A stretch of DNA of 64,000 nt from Rhizobium brockwellii (lineage in GTDB: Bacteria; Pseudomonadota; Alphaproteobacteria; Rhizobiales; Rhizobiaceae). The notes beneath the pieces are model-generated. The model ran no database searches, was not told where the DNA came from, and was given only the letters and a program-made list of their open reading frames with translations. The stretch lies in assembly GCF_000769405.2 (NCBI RefSeq), contig NZ_CP053441.1:62001-126000 (forward strand), written 5' to 3'. Positions 53,726 to 61,843 of this stretch are shown here, piece after piece (position 1 is the first letter of the stretch; each line of letters opens with the position of its first letter). The translations under genes and the position numbers were made by a program.

Positions 53726-53896
53726 CGGCAACGCAGGCTGAAGGCCGAGGGGACAGCTCTTCCGGTGATTTTCATCACAGCGCTGGAAGCCGGCTCCGTG
53801 GAGGCGGAGGCGGAAAGGGTGGGATGCGTTGCTTCTCTGCGGAAGCAATTTTCCGGAGCCACGCTCATTGCGGCCACTAAGGCATTGGATCGTGAG
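53726..53896 (+). pseudogene. Response-regulator receiver-domain remnant
   Basis: The frame reads RRLKAEGTALPVIFITALEA, then VEAEAERVGCVASLRKQFSGATLIAATKALDRE. This is the back half of a FixJ/NarL-type receiver domain (PVIFITA with the conserved Thr; the Lys-Pro of LRKPF changed to LRKQF). The phosphoacceptor Asp half and any output domain are missing, and an upstream stop closes the frame. The flanks 53484-53725 and 53897-54166 show no other gene. Confidence 0.7.
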
Positions 53897-54166
53897 TGGA
53901 TCGGGGCGGTAGACATTGCGCTTCGAAGGACGACGGTCGGCGTTCGATTGCCGCTTGACGGAGTGCGGCAGTAACACATTTTTGCCGACCCGGCTGCGGC
54001 AGTCCTTTATCAGGACGCAACCGAGTCAATGCCTTTCCCCATCTTGCGGTGGGTGTCCGATGAACCATGGATGGCGGCCAAAGAATGCCGCTGGACCTTG
54101 AATCCCGGGGTTGCATTGCCGATTTGGCGAAGACCGACATGGTGTAAAGGGAGCACGACGGCAGGC

Positions 54167-54904
54167 ATGACCGAGGTTCAACGACGAGGTTTTCTGACAA
54201 GGCTTACCGCCTATGAACCGCTGACGCTGATTACGGTCGCGTCGATCGCGGGCGGACTGTTCGTGCTACAGCGGCTGACGAGCGAAGTCCTAGAGGGTGA
54301 GACATTTCGCTTCGACGAGGCAATCCTGCTGGCGTTGCGACGGCCGGGTGAACTTGCCGTGCCGATCGGTCCTGGCTGGCTGACGCATGCCGTCGACGAT
54401 ATCACCAGCCTCGGCGGTATCACCGTTCTCTCGCTGATGACGGTTCTCGTCACCGTCTATCTTCTGCTCGACCGGCGCTGGCCGATCGCGATCTTCGTCT
54501 TTTCCTCGGTACTAACAGGCTGGCTGGCGAGCACGCTCTTAAAGATCCTCGTCGCGCGGCCGCGTCCTGATATCGTGCCGCATCTGGTCGAGGTGAGCGA
54601 TCTCAGCTTTCCCTCCGGGCATGCGATGGTCTCGGCGGTGACCTATCTGACGCTTGGGGCGCTGCTGGCCCGGACACAGCGTTACCGGTCGACGCGGATC
54701 TTCGTCATAGGCACCGGCGTCTTCCTTGCGGTGATCATCGGCTTGAGCCGGATTTATCTCGGTGTCCATTATCCCACGGATGTCTTCGCCGGGTGGTGCG
54801 CCGGCGCCCTCTGGGCGCTAGGCTGCTGGCTGATCTCGAAGCGGTTCGTTCCGAGCCGCGCGCCGGATGATGCCGCCGACGCTGGAAGCGGCGACATCAG
54901 ATAG
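54167..54904 (+). CDS. PAP2-family phosphatase
   Basis: A 245-residue membrane phosphatase with about six helices and all three PAP2 motifs: KILVARPRP (about 122-130), FPSGHAM and SRIYLGVHYPTD. It probably dephosphorylates a lipid phosphate such as undecaprenyl pyrophosphate, phosphatidic acid or a lipid A phosphate. ATG 54167 follows aagggag; a longer frame upstream has no site. It converges with the MscS gene. Confidence 0.9.
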   Translation: MTEVQRRGFLTRLTAYEPLTLITVASIAGGLFVLQRLTSEVLEGETFRFDEAILLALRRPGELAVPIGPGWLTHAVDDITSLGGITVLSLMTVLVTVYLLLDRRWPIAIFVFSSVLTGWLASTLLKILVARPRPDIVPHLVEVSDLSFPSGHAMVSAVTYLTLGALLARTQRYRSTRIFVIGTGVFLAVIIGLSRIYLGVHYPTDVFAGWCAGALWALGCWLISKRFVPSRAPDDAADAGSGDIR

Positions 54905-54912
54905 CGCGGAGC

Positions 54913-56433
54913 CTATTGCGGCACCTTGAACAGGTGGCGGATACGCGTCACCAGCGAGCCAACCGAACCACCGTTCAGCGCGGCGCCTTCGGTCGCGAAG
55001 GAATGCTGGCCGGTCTCGATGCGGTGCGACAAAGTGGCGGCAAGCTCTTCGGCGATGCCGGGCCGGTCGTGCAGCAGCGGCGTCAGGCTTGCCTGGGCAA
55101 TCTCGTAGACGACGACGAAGGTCAGCGCCCGCAGGCTGGCGGCCTCGCCGACGCCGATCAGCAGCCCGCTTTCGCCGAAATAATCGCCCGGCGCCAGCCG
55201 GCCGAGTTCGATTTCCTTATGGCCTTCCTGGCGCGTGGCGACGAGGGCGCCGCTGCGCACGATCATCAGCGATGCGACCGTATCGCCCTGCTCGATGAGA
55301 ATGGAGTCCTTCTTGTAGGTCCGCCGCGTCATGGAGGCTGCCAGCGTTTCCTTCTCGTCCTCGGTCAGCGAGAAAAACAGCGGGATGGCGTCGAGAAGCT
55401 TGAGCGGCGTCGGCCGGTGCGGCTTTATCACCTCTTCCGACTGCAACTGGTCGGGCGGTGGACCGGCGGCGTCGAGCGGTCGGGCCAAGGTGAGGCCTGC
55501 GGCCTTGATATGGCGGTAGAGGAGATCGAATATCTCGTTCTTTGCCGGTCCCGCCTGGCCGATATCCCTGACGCGGAAGGAGAGTTCCAGTTCCACTGCA
55601 TCCGATGTCAGCGATTTGATCTGCACACCGGGTTTCGGCTCGGTCAGGATCGAGTCGCTGCTCAAAAGCACGGCGCGCATGACCTCGATGATCGCCGACG
55701 GCCCGATCGTCGGCACCACCCGGACCGTCAGTGAGGCGCCATGACTGCGGTCGGGGCTGCTGAGATTGGTCAGCCCGATCTTGGCCAGAAAGCTGTTGGG
55801 CAGGACGACAAGGTCGTTCGAGCCGTTCAGCAGATGGGTGGAACGCCAGTTGGTTTCGACGACACGGCCTTCGATACCGTCATTCAGCACGATCCAGTCG
55901 CCGATCGCGTAGGGCCGGCCGAGATTGAGCGCGATGCCCGAAAAGACGTCGCTCAGGGTGCTCTGCATCGCCAAGCCGAGGATGATGGCAAAGACACCCG
56001 ACGTGGCGATCAGCGTGCCGACGGGAAAGCTGAAGACATAGGCGACCACCGAGAGGATTGCGCCGAGATAGATCAGGCCGATGACCAGATCCTGAACGAG
56101 GCGACCTTCTCTCGGCTGGCGTTCGAAGATCAGGAAGACGCGGACGAAGGCGATCAGTGCCCAGGCGGCATTGATCCACCAGACCACCTTGGCAAGGGCG
56201 ATGAAGACGCGTTCGAAGGTCGAAGCCGGCGCCGGCCCGACTTCGTAGGGCACGATGTCATGATAGAGCAGCAGGACGGTGAGCGCCGCGAAGAAAAACA
56301 CCTGGCCGGCGAGCTTCCAGCTCGGGAAGGGCCGAAGCGCTATGCGCGTGACGATCGCACCGACCACAGCCAACGTCCCTGCCTGGACGACAGGATCGGC
56401 AAGCACTCCGGACCATGTGGGATTATCAAGCAT
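54913..56433 (-). CDS. MscS-type mechanosensitive channel with cyclic-nucleotide-binding domain
   Basis: A 506-residue protein. Helices occupy residues 15-155. The MscS pore and beta domain follow (VGTLIATSGVFAIILGLAMQ, then GDWIVLNDGIEGRVVETNWRST about 190-211, VLPNSFLAK). Residues 345-460 are a cNMP-binding domain (IPLFFSLTEDEKETLA, GDYFGESGLLIG). Gating would thus respond to both tension and cyclic nucleotides, as proposed for related bacterial channels. A cAMP source, the CyaC-like cyclase, is encoded 47 kb away. Confidence 0.9.
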   Translation of the reverse strand: MLDNPTWSGVLADPVVQAGTLAVVGAIVTRIALRPFPSWKLAGQVFFFAALTVLLLYHDIVPYEVGPAPASTFERVFIALAKVVWWINAAWALIAFVRVFLIFERQPREGRLVQDLVIGLIYLGAILSVVAYVFSFPVGTLIATSGVFAIILGLAMQSTLSDVFSGIALNLGRPYAIGDWIVLNDGIEGRVVETNWRSTHLLNGSNDLVVLPNSFLAKIGLTNLSSPDRSHGASLTVRVVPTIGPSAIIEVMRAVLLSSDSILTEPKPGVQIKSLTSDAVELELSFRVRDIGQAGPAKNEIFDLLYRHIKAAGLTLARPLDAAGPPPDQLQSEEVIKPHRPTPLKLLDAIPLFFSLTEDEKETLAASMTRRTYKKDSILIEQGDTVASLMIVRSGALVATRQEGHKEIELGRLAPGDYFGESGLLIGVGEAASLRALTFVVVYEIAQASLTPLLHDRPGIAEELAATLSHRIETGQHSFATEGAALNGGSVGSLVTRIRHLFKVPQ

Positions 56434-56449
56434 CGACTGTCCACTCGCC

Positions 56450-56486
56450 AGAGCATGATGCCGAAAAGTGTGAGCGGTTGTCGGTC
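56450..56486 (+). repeat. Dispersed palindromic repeat, family B, partial copy
   Basis: agagcatgatgccgaaaagt followed by gtgagcggttgtcgg matches the element at 43877-43926 read from its right end. The closing arm is lost. It lies directly upstream of the MscS gene. Confidence 0.65.
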
Positions 56487-56546
56487 AAAATCCCTCGCTA
56501 TTGAATTCCAATGATGACGTCGCGCATCCTGACTTCCAATCCGACT

Positions 56547-56573
56547 GCGAGGCAACCGTAAAATAGCGCCAGC
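56547..56573. repeat. 27-nt segment repeated on the far side of the DMGDH-like gene
   Basis: gcgaggcaaccgtaaaatag plus cgccagc recurs at 59613-59639 in the same orientation with four transition differences. The two copies bracket the FAD/GcvT-family gene. On the minus strand both encode a similar piece (ALFYGCLA versus ALFCGCLA), so they may be remnants of the same small gene. Confidence 0.5.
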
Positions 56574-56710
56574 ATCCAGAGCGTCGGAAGCGGACAGGTG
56601 ACGGATCCGGTCACCAGCGACCATCCGAGCCGCAGTTCAGAGTGGCGCTGACAATCAACCTCATGTCTGTGGCGCCCCGTCCTTGCGGCGTCACAAGTTC
56701 TGGAACGCAT

Positions 56711-56757
56711 ACAGCGCCGCGCGTCTTTTAAGACACGCGGCGCTGTAACACTTTCAA
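56711..56757 (-). repeat. Dispersed palindromic repeat, family C, copy 2
   Basis: A stem pairs 56711-56721 (acagcgccgcg) with 56736-56746, extended by cgtct/agacg-type inner pairing. On the minus strand it is preceded by ttgaaagtg as in copy 1 (1674-1720). It lies 60 bp beyond the stop of the DMGDH-like gene and may serve as its terminator. Confidence 0.7.
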
Positions 56758-56808
56758 TCCTCGCACGTGCTTTCCGAAAATCGATTCCGATTTGCGGGGC
56801 TGATGCGC

Positions 56809-59370
56809 TTAGGTGCGCGGCTTCAGATTTTCTGGGTCGTAGATCGGCTTGTACCCGACGCTGACGACCTCCACCGGATAGCTCTCGGAAAAATACTCGA
56901 CATTCAGCCGGCGTCCAACCTGGCAATGCGACCAGGGCAGGTAGGCCAAGGCAATGTTCTTGCCGACCGTTGGGCCGTAGGCGACCGAGGTCGTGTAGGA
57001 TCGACGGCCAAGCTCGTCGACCAGAACCTCGCCCGTGGCGGGATCGACAACCGGCATGTTGCCGACGGGATAACGCTTCACGCCTGATTTGTCGGTATTC
57101 TCGGTCATCACAAGGGTGCAGAGCATGGCCGGCTGGTGCTCACGCGCTTTGTATTCCAGATGTTTTGCCTTGCCGCGGAAGTCGGCTTCCTTGACCTTCG
57201 GACGGGCGAGATCGGCTTCGATCAGGTTGTACTGGGTCAAGAGGTCGGCGTTCTGCAGGCGCAGGCTCTTTTCCATGCGGCGCGAATTCGCATAGGTCTC
57301 CACGCCGAAGGCCATCACGCCGGTCGAGCGCAGCGCATCCCAGACGGCGAGGCCGTCTTCGTACTTCATGTGCAGTTCCCAGCCCTGCTCGCCGACATAG
57401 GAAATGCGGAAGGCGGTGACAGGCTTACCGGCGATTTCGATCGGCTTGATCGCCGCAAAGGCGAAGTTTTCCTGATCGAGCCCGGCCGGATCGGCGACAG
57501 CCTTCTTCAGCGTGTCGCGCGCGTTCGGACCCCAGATGCCGATCGTTACGAATTTTTCCGAGACGTCGGTGATGATCACGTCAAGGCCACGGTCTTCGGC
57601 GACGCGCTTCATATAGTGCAGGTCGCGCGGTCCGGCATCGGCGCCGTTGACGAGACGGCACCGATCGGCCATGCGGAAGACGGTGAAGTCAGCGCGGACC
57701 ATGCCTTCGTCGTCGAGGAAGTGGGTGTAAACGCCCTTGCCGATGTTTGCATCGCCGCCGATCTTGGCGGCGCACAGCCATTCCATCAGTTCGACATGGT
57801 CAGGTCCCTCGATATCGACCATGTGGAAGTGGCTAAGATTGACGATGCCGCAATCCTCGCTCATCGCCAGATGCTCGGCATTCGACACGCGCCAGAAATG
57901 GCGGCTGTCCCATTCGTTCTCGCGAACCGGGACGCGGTCGGCGTATTTCTCCAGAAGGTGCTCGTTGGCGGCGTAGCCGTGCGCACGCTCCCAGCCGCCA
58001 AGTTCCATGAAGTAGCCGCCAAGCTCCTTTTCGCGCTCGTAGAAGGGCGAGCGTTTGGCATTGCGGCCGGATGCATAGGGTTCGCGGGTGTGAACAGCCG
58101 GGAAATAGATCTTCTGGGCGGCTTCGTAGCAGCGGCCCTCGATGAACTCTTCCGTCAACTGATGCGGATAGAAGCGGGCATAGTCGATGCTGTTGTGATC
58201 GATTTCAGTACGGCCATCGGTCATCCAGTCGGCGATCAGCTTGCCATAGCCCGGGCCGTCCTTGACCCAGATGGCAACGCAATACCAGAGACCGCGCACC
58301 TTCTGGCTCTCGCCGCAGGATGCGCCGCCGCCGGCGGAAACTTGCAACAGGCCGTTGAAGGAGTGACCTTCGTTATAGCCGAGTTCGCCGAGGATCGGCG
58401 TCAGTTCCATGGCGCGCTCGAGCGGCTCGATGATCTGTTCCATCTCGAGGTCGCGCTGCGAGGGCGAGAGGCGCGCTTCGTGTTTTTCGAGAATGTCGCG
58501 CGGATGGCACATGCGCGGATTGGTGGTCTCGTAATAGCCCCACTCGATCTGGCCGCCCTCCGTCGTCGCCGGGTCGCCGGTATCGCGCATATAGGCGGAG
58601 TTGCCCTGGTCGCGCAGCAGCGGGAAGCCAATTTCCTTGCCGGTGCCTTCAAACTCGTTATACGGACCGAAGAAGGTGAGCGGGTGGTCGACCGGCATGA
58701 CCGGCAGGTCTTCGCCGACCATCTCCGCGATCAGGCGCCCCCAGAGGCCGGCACAGACGATGACGTGGTCGGCCATGATCGTGCCGCGATGGGTGACGAC
58801 GCCCTTGATGCGACCGCCTTCGACGATCAGCGACTTCGCCGGCGTGTTGCCGAACACCTGCAGCTTGCCGGCCTTTTCGGCGGCATCGACCAGCTTGCCG
58901 GCAACGGTCTGCGAGCGCGGAATGACGAGGCCGGCATCCGGATCGTAAAGGCCGCCCATCACCTGATCTTCCTCGATCAGCGGGAACTTCTCCTTGATCT
59001 CGGAAGGGCTGACATAGTGAGCGCGCGTGCCGAAAGCGCGTGCCGAGGAAAGCTTGCGCTTGATTTCCTCCATCCAGGCATCGTCGCCGGTGCGCGCCAC
59101 TTCGAGGCCGCCGATGCGGGCGTAATGGCCCATCTTCTCGTAGAAATCGATCGAATATTGCGTGGTCCAGACCGACAGATAGTCATGGCTGGTGGTGTAA
59201 CAGAAGTCCGAGGCATGGGCTGTCGAGCCGATATCGGTCGGTATGCCCGACTTATCGATGCCGACAATATCGTCCCATCCCCGCTCGACGAGATGATGCG
59301 CGATGGAGGCGCCGACGATACCGCCGAGCCCGATGATGACGACCTTTGCCTTTTCCGGAAATGCTGCCAC
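56809..59370 (-). CDS. GcvT/DMGDH-family FAD-dependent demethylating oxidoreductase
   Basis: An 853-residue two-part enzyme. Residues 1-400 are a DAO-type FAD domain (KVVIIGLGGIVGASIAHHL). Residues 430-853 are a GcvT-like tetrahydrofolate domain (GIVNLSHFHMVDIEGPDH, ISYVGEQGWELHM, AFGVETYANSRRMEKSLR). Known relatives oxidise dimethylglycine, sarcosine or other N-methyl compounds and transfer the carbon to tetrahydrofolate. Length is normal for the family. A folD remnant just upstream hints at a former C1 operon. Exact substrate uncertain. Confidence 0.88.
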   Translation of the reverse strand: MAAFPEKAKVVIIGLGGIVGASIAHHLVERGWDDIVGIDKSGIPTDIGSTAHASDFCYTTSHDYLSVWTTQYSIDFYEKMGHYARIGGLEVARTGDDAWMEEIKRKLSSARAFGTRAHYVSPSEIKEKFPLIEEDQVMGGLYDPDAGLVIPRSQTVAGKLVDAAEKAGKLQVFGNTPAKSLIVEGGRIKGVVTHRGTIMADHVIVCAGLWGRLIAEMVGEDLPVMPVDHPLTFFGPYNEFEGTGKEIGFPLLRDQGNSAYMRDTGDPATTEGGQIEWGYYETTNPRMCHPRDILEKHEARLSPSQRDLEMEQIIEPLERAMELTPILGELGYNEGHSFNGLLQVSAGGGASCGESQKVRGLWYCVAIWVKDGPGYGKLIADWMTDGRTEIDHNSIDYARFYPHQLTEEFIEGRCYEAAQKIYFPAVHTREPYASGRNAKRSPFYEREKELGGYFMELGGWERAHGYAANEHLLEKYADRVPVRENEWDSRHFWRVSNAEHLAMSEDCGIVNLSHFHMVDIEGPDHVELMEWLCAAKIGGDANIGKGVYTHFLDDEGMVRADFTVFRMADRCRLVNGADAGPRDLHYMKRVAEDRGLDVIITDVSEKFVTIGIWGPNARDTLKKAVADPAGLDQENFAFAAIKPIEIAGKPVTAFRISYVGEQGWELHMKYEDGLAVWDALRSTGVMAFGVETYANSRRMEKSLRLQNADLLTQYNLIEADLARPKVKEADFRGKAKHLEYKAREHQPAMLCTLVMTENTDKSGVKRYPVGNMPVVDPATGEVLVDELGRRSYTTSVAYGPTVGKNIALAYLPWSHCQVGRRLNVEYFSESYPVEVVSVGYKPIYDPENLKPRT

Positions 59371-59473
59371 GTGCTGTTCCTTCTATTTATCGCACGAATT
59401 AAAATGACCTAGCCGCGCTTGACGTACGCTTCGCGCGTGAGATGCAGGAGCCATGCCAGCCTCGTAAGGGGTG

Positions 59474-59596
59474 TCACATTTGCCGAAACAGCGGAACCCC
59501 CAGACCGCTCCGCATGGAAGCTGCGATGAGGGTATTATGCATAAGGCGCGTGATCGTCATTGGTCCTACGCCGCCTAGTAACGGCGTAATTGCGCC
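59474..59596 (-). pseudogene. folD: folD C-terminal remnant
   Basis: The minus-strand frame reads [20 protein letters not shown] and continues [11 protein letters not shown] to a TGA at 59474. The GGVGPMTI motif is diagnostic of FolD, methylenetetrahydrofolate dehydrogenase/cyclohydrolase. Upstream of GAIT the frame no longer resembles FolD, so only about the last 40 residues remain. It stands beside a tetrahydrofolate-dependent demethylase gene. Confidence 0.75.
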
Positions 59597-59649
59597 AGTC
59601 CGGATCGAGGCGGCGAGACAACCGCAAAACAGCGCCGGCGCCGCGACGA

Positions 59650-59889
59650 TCAAGGCGCTGCAATCGCTGCAAGTCGGTCGATGTCCACCAGCACGATGTC
59701 TTCGGAAACAGGCTCGCGATTGTGCAGCCGGAACCATTCGGCTGCTTCGCGCACGCGGTCACCATGCGGCGGCGGATAGGCGCCAAGTCCGAGAACCCAT
59801 TCCCGCACGGTCTCGCGCTCCATCCGCCCGGCCCGGTATCGATCGCAGACGGTCTTCGCCGATGCGACGAGATCATTGATGCTTTTCAC
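59650..59889 (-). CDS. Small hypothetical protein
   Basis: A 79-residue protein from GTG 59889 with a gagga site. The sequence ([43 protein letters not shown]) is mostly helical, with no membrane segment. I recognise no family. Third gene of a tight minus-strand operon with an Xre regulator and another small protein. Confidence 0.65.
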   Translation of the reverse strand: MKSINDLVASAKTVCDRYRAGRMERETVREWVLGLGAYPPPHGDRVREAAEWFRLHNREPVSEDIVLVDIDRLAAIAAP

Positions 59890-59898
59890 AAATATTCC

Positions 59899-60162
59899 TC
59901 AATGCACGGATGGCTCTTCATCTTCGAGAAACGATCGAATGCCGTCGCGCGCGACGACGGCCAGGAATTCGTCGAAGGCATCCCGGTCGGTCGCAAATGG
60001 CTCGTCCCAGCGGATCAGATCTTCCGCCTGCGTGACCACTTCCATCGTCCAGTCTTCATTGCTGCCGAATGTGCGGAAGATATCGACGAGCACGGTGATC
60101 CCGTCGTCGGTGAATTCTCCCGCCAGTTCGGAGTGTTCGAGCTTTTCTTTCTTTGCCATCAT
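59899..60162 (-). CDS. Small acidic hypothetical protein
   Basis: An 87-residue acidic protein (EFTDDGITVLVDIFRTFGSN, DWTMEVVTQAEDLIRWDEPF, DAFDEFLAVVARDGIRSFL). No family recognised. Its ATG at 60162 directly abuts the Xre gene's TGA. Acidic partners of HTH proteins are often antitoxin-like or anti-regulators, but nothing here proves that. Confidence 0.7.
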   Translation of the reverse strand: MMAKKEKLEHSELAGEFTDDGITVLVDIFRTFGSNEDWTMEVVTQAEDLIRWDEPFATDRDAFDEFLAVVARDGIRSFLEDEEPSVH

Positions 60163-60483
60163 TCAGCCACCTGCACCGGGCGGTGCGTCGTTTTTGAGAT
60201 ATTCTTCATATTGAACCGTCTCGGTTTCATTCGTGTCGATCGACGCATGCGCGCGTTTTGCAAGGCGAACACCCGCACCCCCACCATTTTCAGGGATGAA
60301 AATAACGCCGCCGCCTTCCAGGGCGTGCTTCACATCCTGAAGGGTTCGTTCGTAGGGAGAACGCTTCCCCGCCTCGAAATTAGCAATCGTCGCTTTGGCG
60401 ACTTTCGAGGCCGAAGACAGGTCGTCCTGTGACCATGCCAAAAGGGCACGAGCAGCGCGGCATTGAGCGGAGGATAGACACAA
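60163..60483 (-). CDS. Xre-family helix-turn-helix regulator
   Basis: A 106-residue protein with an N-terminal Cro/C1 helix-turn-helix (AQCRAARALLAWSQDDLSSAS, VAKATIANFEAGKRSP) and GVIFIPENGGGAGVRL after it, a pattern common among small rhizobial regulators. The best start appears to be TTG 60483, with no ATG nearby. First gene of a three-gene operon; the AT-rich 270 bp upstream probably hold its promoter. Confidence 0.82.
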   Translation of the reverse strand: MCLSSAQCRAARALLAWSQDDLSSASKVAKATIANFEAGKRSPYERTLQDVKHALEGGGVIFIPENGGGAGVRLAKRAHASIDTNETETVQYEEYLKNDAPPGAGG

Positions 60484-60756
60484 AACAATAACCTTGCATC
60501 AAAAGTGTGATTCTGCCTCGGGAAGATTATATTAAAAACGCAATCTCGATACAAGCGATGATGAGAGCAAACACATGGATTGGGGCCGTGCCGAGAGGCG
60601 GTTGCCGTTCGCTGGAATGGAATCCAGATGTTATCGCGCGACGAGATTCTTTCGACCTTTAATAACTCCGCTCATCCAGTGAAAGGGGAGGTTGATTGAC
60701 TGAATATTATTAAAGCCTAATTTTAAAGCCCCTTATCACGCACCCGGGAGGTTACA

Positions 60757-61818
60757 ATGCGTGAGCCAGATATGCAGAAACTCGATGCGCTCGTCGGTCG
60801 TCTCGTTGGTGACGTCGGCGCCGCCATGTCAGGTGCCTTGGTCGTGCTTGGCGACCAGGTCGGAATCTTCAAAGCGATGGCCGACGGAACGCCGATGAGC
60901 GTCCAGGATCTGGCCGCGAAAACCGGAGTAAAGGAGCGCTATCTCAGGGAATGGCTGAGCGCCCAGGCCGCTGCGGACTATGTTGCGTACGATGAAAAGA
61001 CCGATCGTTTCAGCCTGACGCCGGAACAGGCGATGGTGTTTGCCGAGGAAAACAGCCCGGCCTTCTTCGTCGGAGCCTTCGAGGTCGTCCAATCCATGTG
61101 GATGGACGAGTCAAAGGTCGCCGATGCCTTCCGCACCGGCAAGGGTCTCGGCTGGCATGAGCATAGCACCTGCCTCTTTCGGGGAACGGAGCGGTTCTTT
61201 CGTCCGGGCTATAACAGCCATCTCGTCGCCGAATGGATACCGGCTCTGGCCGGGGTCGAGGCGAAGCTCAAGGCTGGCGCCAGTGTCGCCGACGTCGGCT
61301 GCGGTCATGGGGCATCGACCATCCTGATGGCGCAAGCCTATCCCGCGTCCCGCTTTACCGGCTTCGACTATCATGGCCCGTCGATCGAAAGAGCAAAGGC
61401 CGCCGCGAAGGATGCGGGTGTTGCTGACCGTGTGACCTTCGAGCAGGGCTCGGCGGCGGAATTTCCGGGGCGCGGCTATGATATGGTCGCCATGTTCGAT
61501 TGCCTTCACGATATGGGCGATCCCGTCGGCGCCGGCCGACATGTCAAGGACACGCTTGGGCCGAATGGGACGTGGCTGATCGTCGAGCCTTTTGCCCATG
61601 ACCAACTCAAGGACAATCTCAACCCGGTCGGGCGCGTCTATTATGGAGCGTCGACGATGATCTGCACGCCGGCATCGCTCTCCCAGGAGGTGGGGCTCGG
61701 GCTCGGCGCGCAGGCGGGAGAAATGAAACTTCGCAAGGTCGCGCGCGACGCCGGATTTACGCATTTCCGTCGTGCGACGGAAACGCCGTTTAACATGGTG
61801 TTCGAGGTGCGGGCTTGA
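60757..61818 (+). CDS. Class I methyltransferase with N-terminal winged helix
   Basis: A 353-residue protein. Residues 20-100 form a winged-helix/dimerisation domain (SVQDLAAKTGVKERYLREWL) and residues 165-330 a Rossmann methyltransferase domain (VADVGCGHGASTILMAQAYP, GFDYHGPSIERAK, VAMFDCLHDMGDP). This is the layout of plant-type and mycobacterial Rv2258c-like methyltransferases. A gggaggtt site precedes ATG 60757. Substrate unknown. Confidence 0.87.
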   Translation: MREPDMQKLDALVGRLVGDVGAAMSGALVVLGDQVGIFKAMADGTPMSVQDLAAKTGVKERYLREWLSAQAAADYVAYDEKTDRFSLTPEQAMVFAEENSPAFFVGAFEVVQSMWMDESKVADAFRTGKGLGWHEHSTCLFRGTERFFRPGYNSHLVAEWIPALAGVEAKLKAGASVADVGCGHGASTILMAQAYPASRFTGFDYHGPSIERAKAAAKDAGVADRVTFEQGSAAEFPGRGYDMVAMFDCLHDMGDPVGAGRHVKDTLGPNGTWLIVEPFAHDQLKDNLNPVGRVYYGASTMICTPASLSQEVGLGLGAQAGEMKLRKVARDAGFTHFRRATETPFNMVFEVRA

Positions 61819-61843
61819 AACAACCGGGTTGCCAGGCGGCCGG

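Noticed and set aside
57136..59412. A 758-codon open frame on the plus strand opposite the DMGDH-like gene
   Set aside because: Antisense shadow; composition mirrors the real gene and it lacks domain features and a ribosome-binding site.
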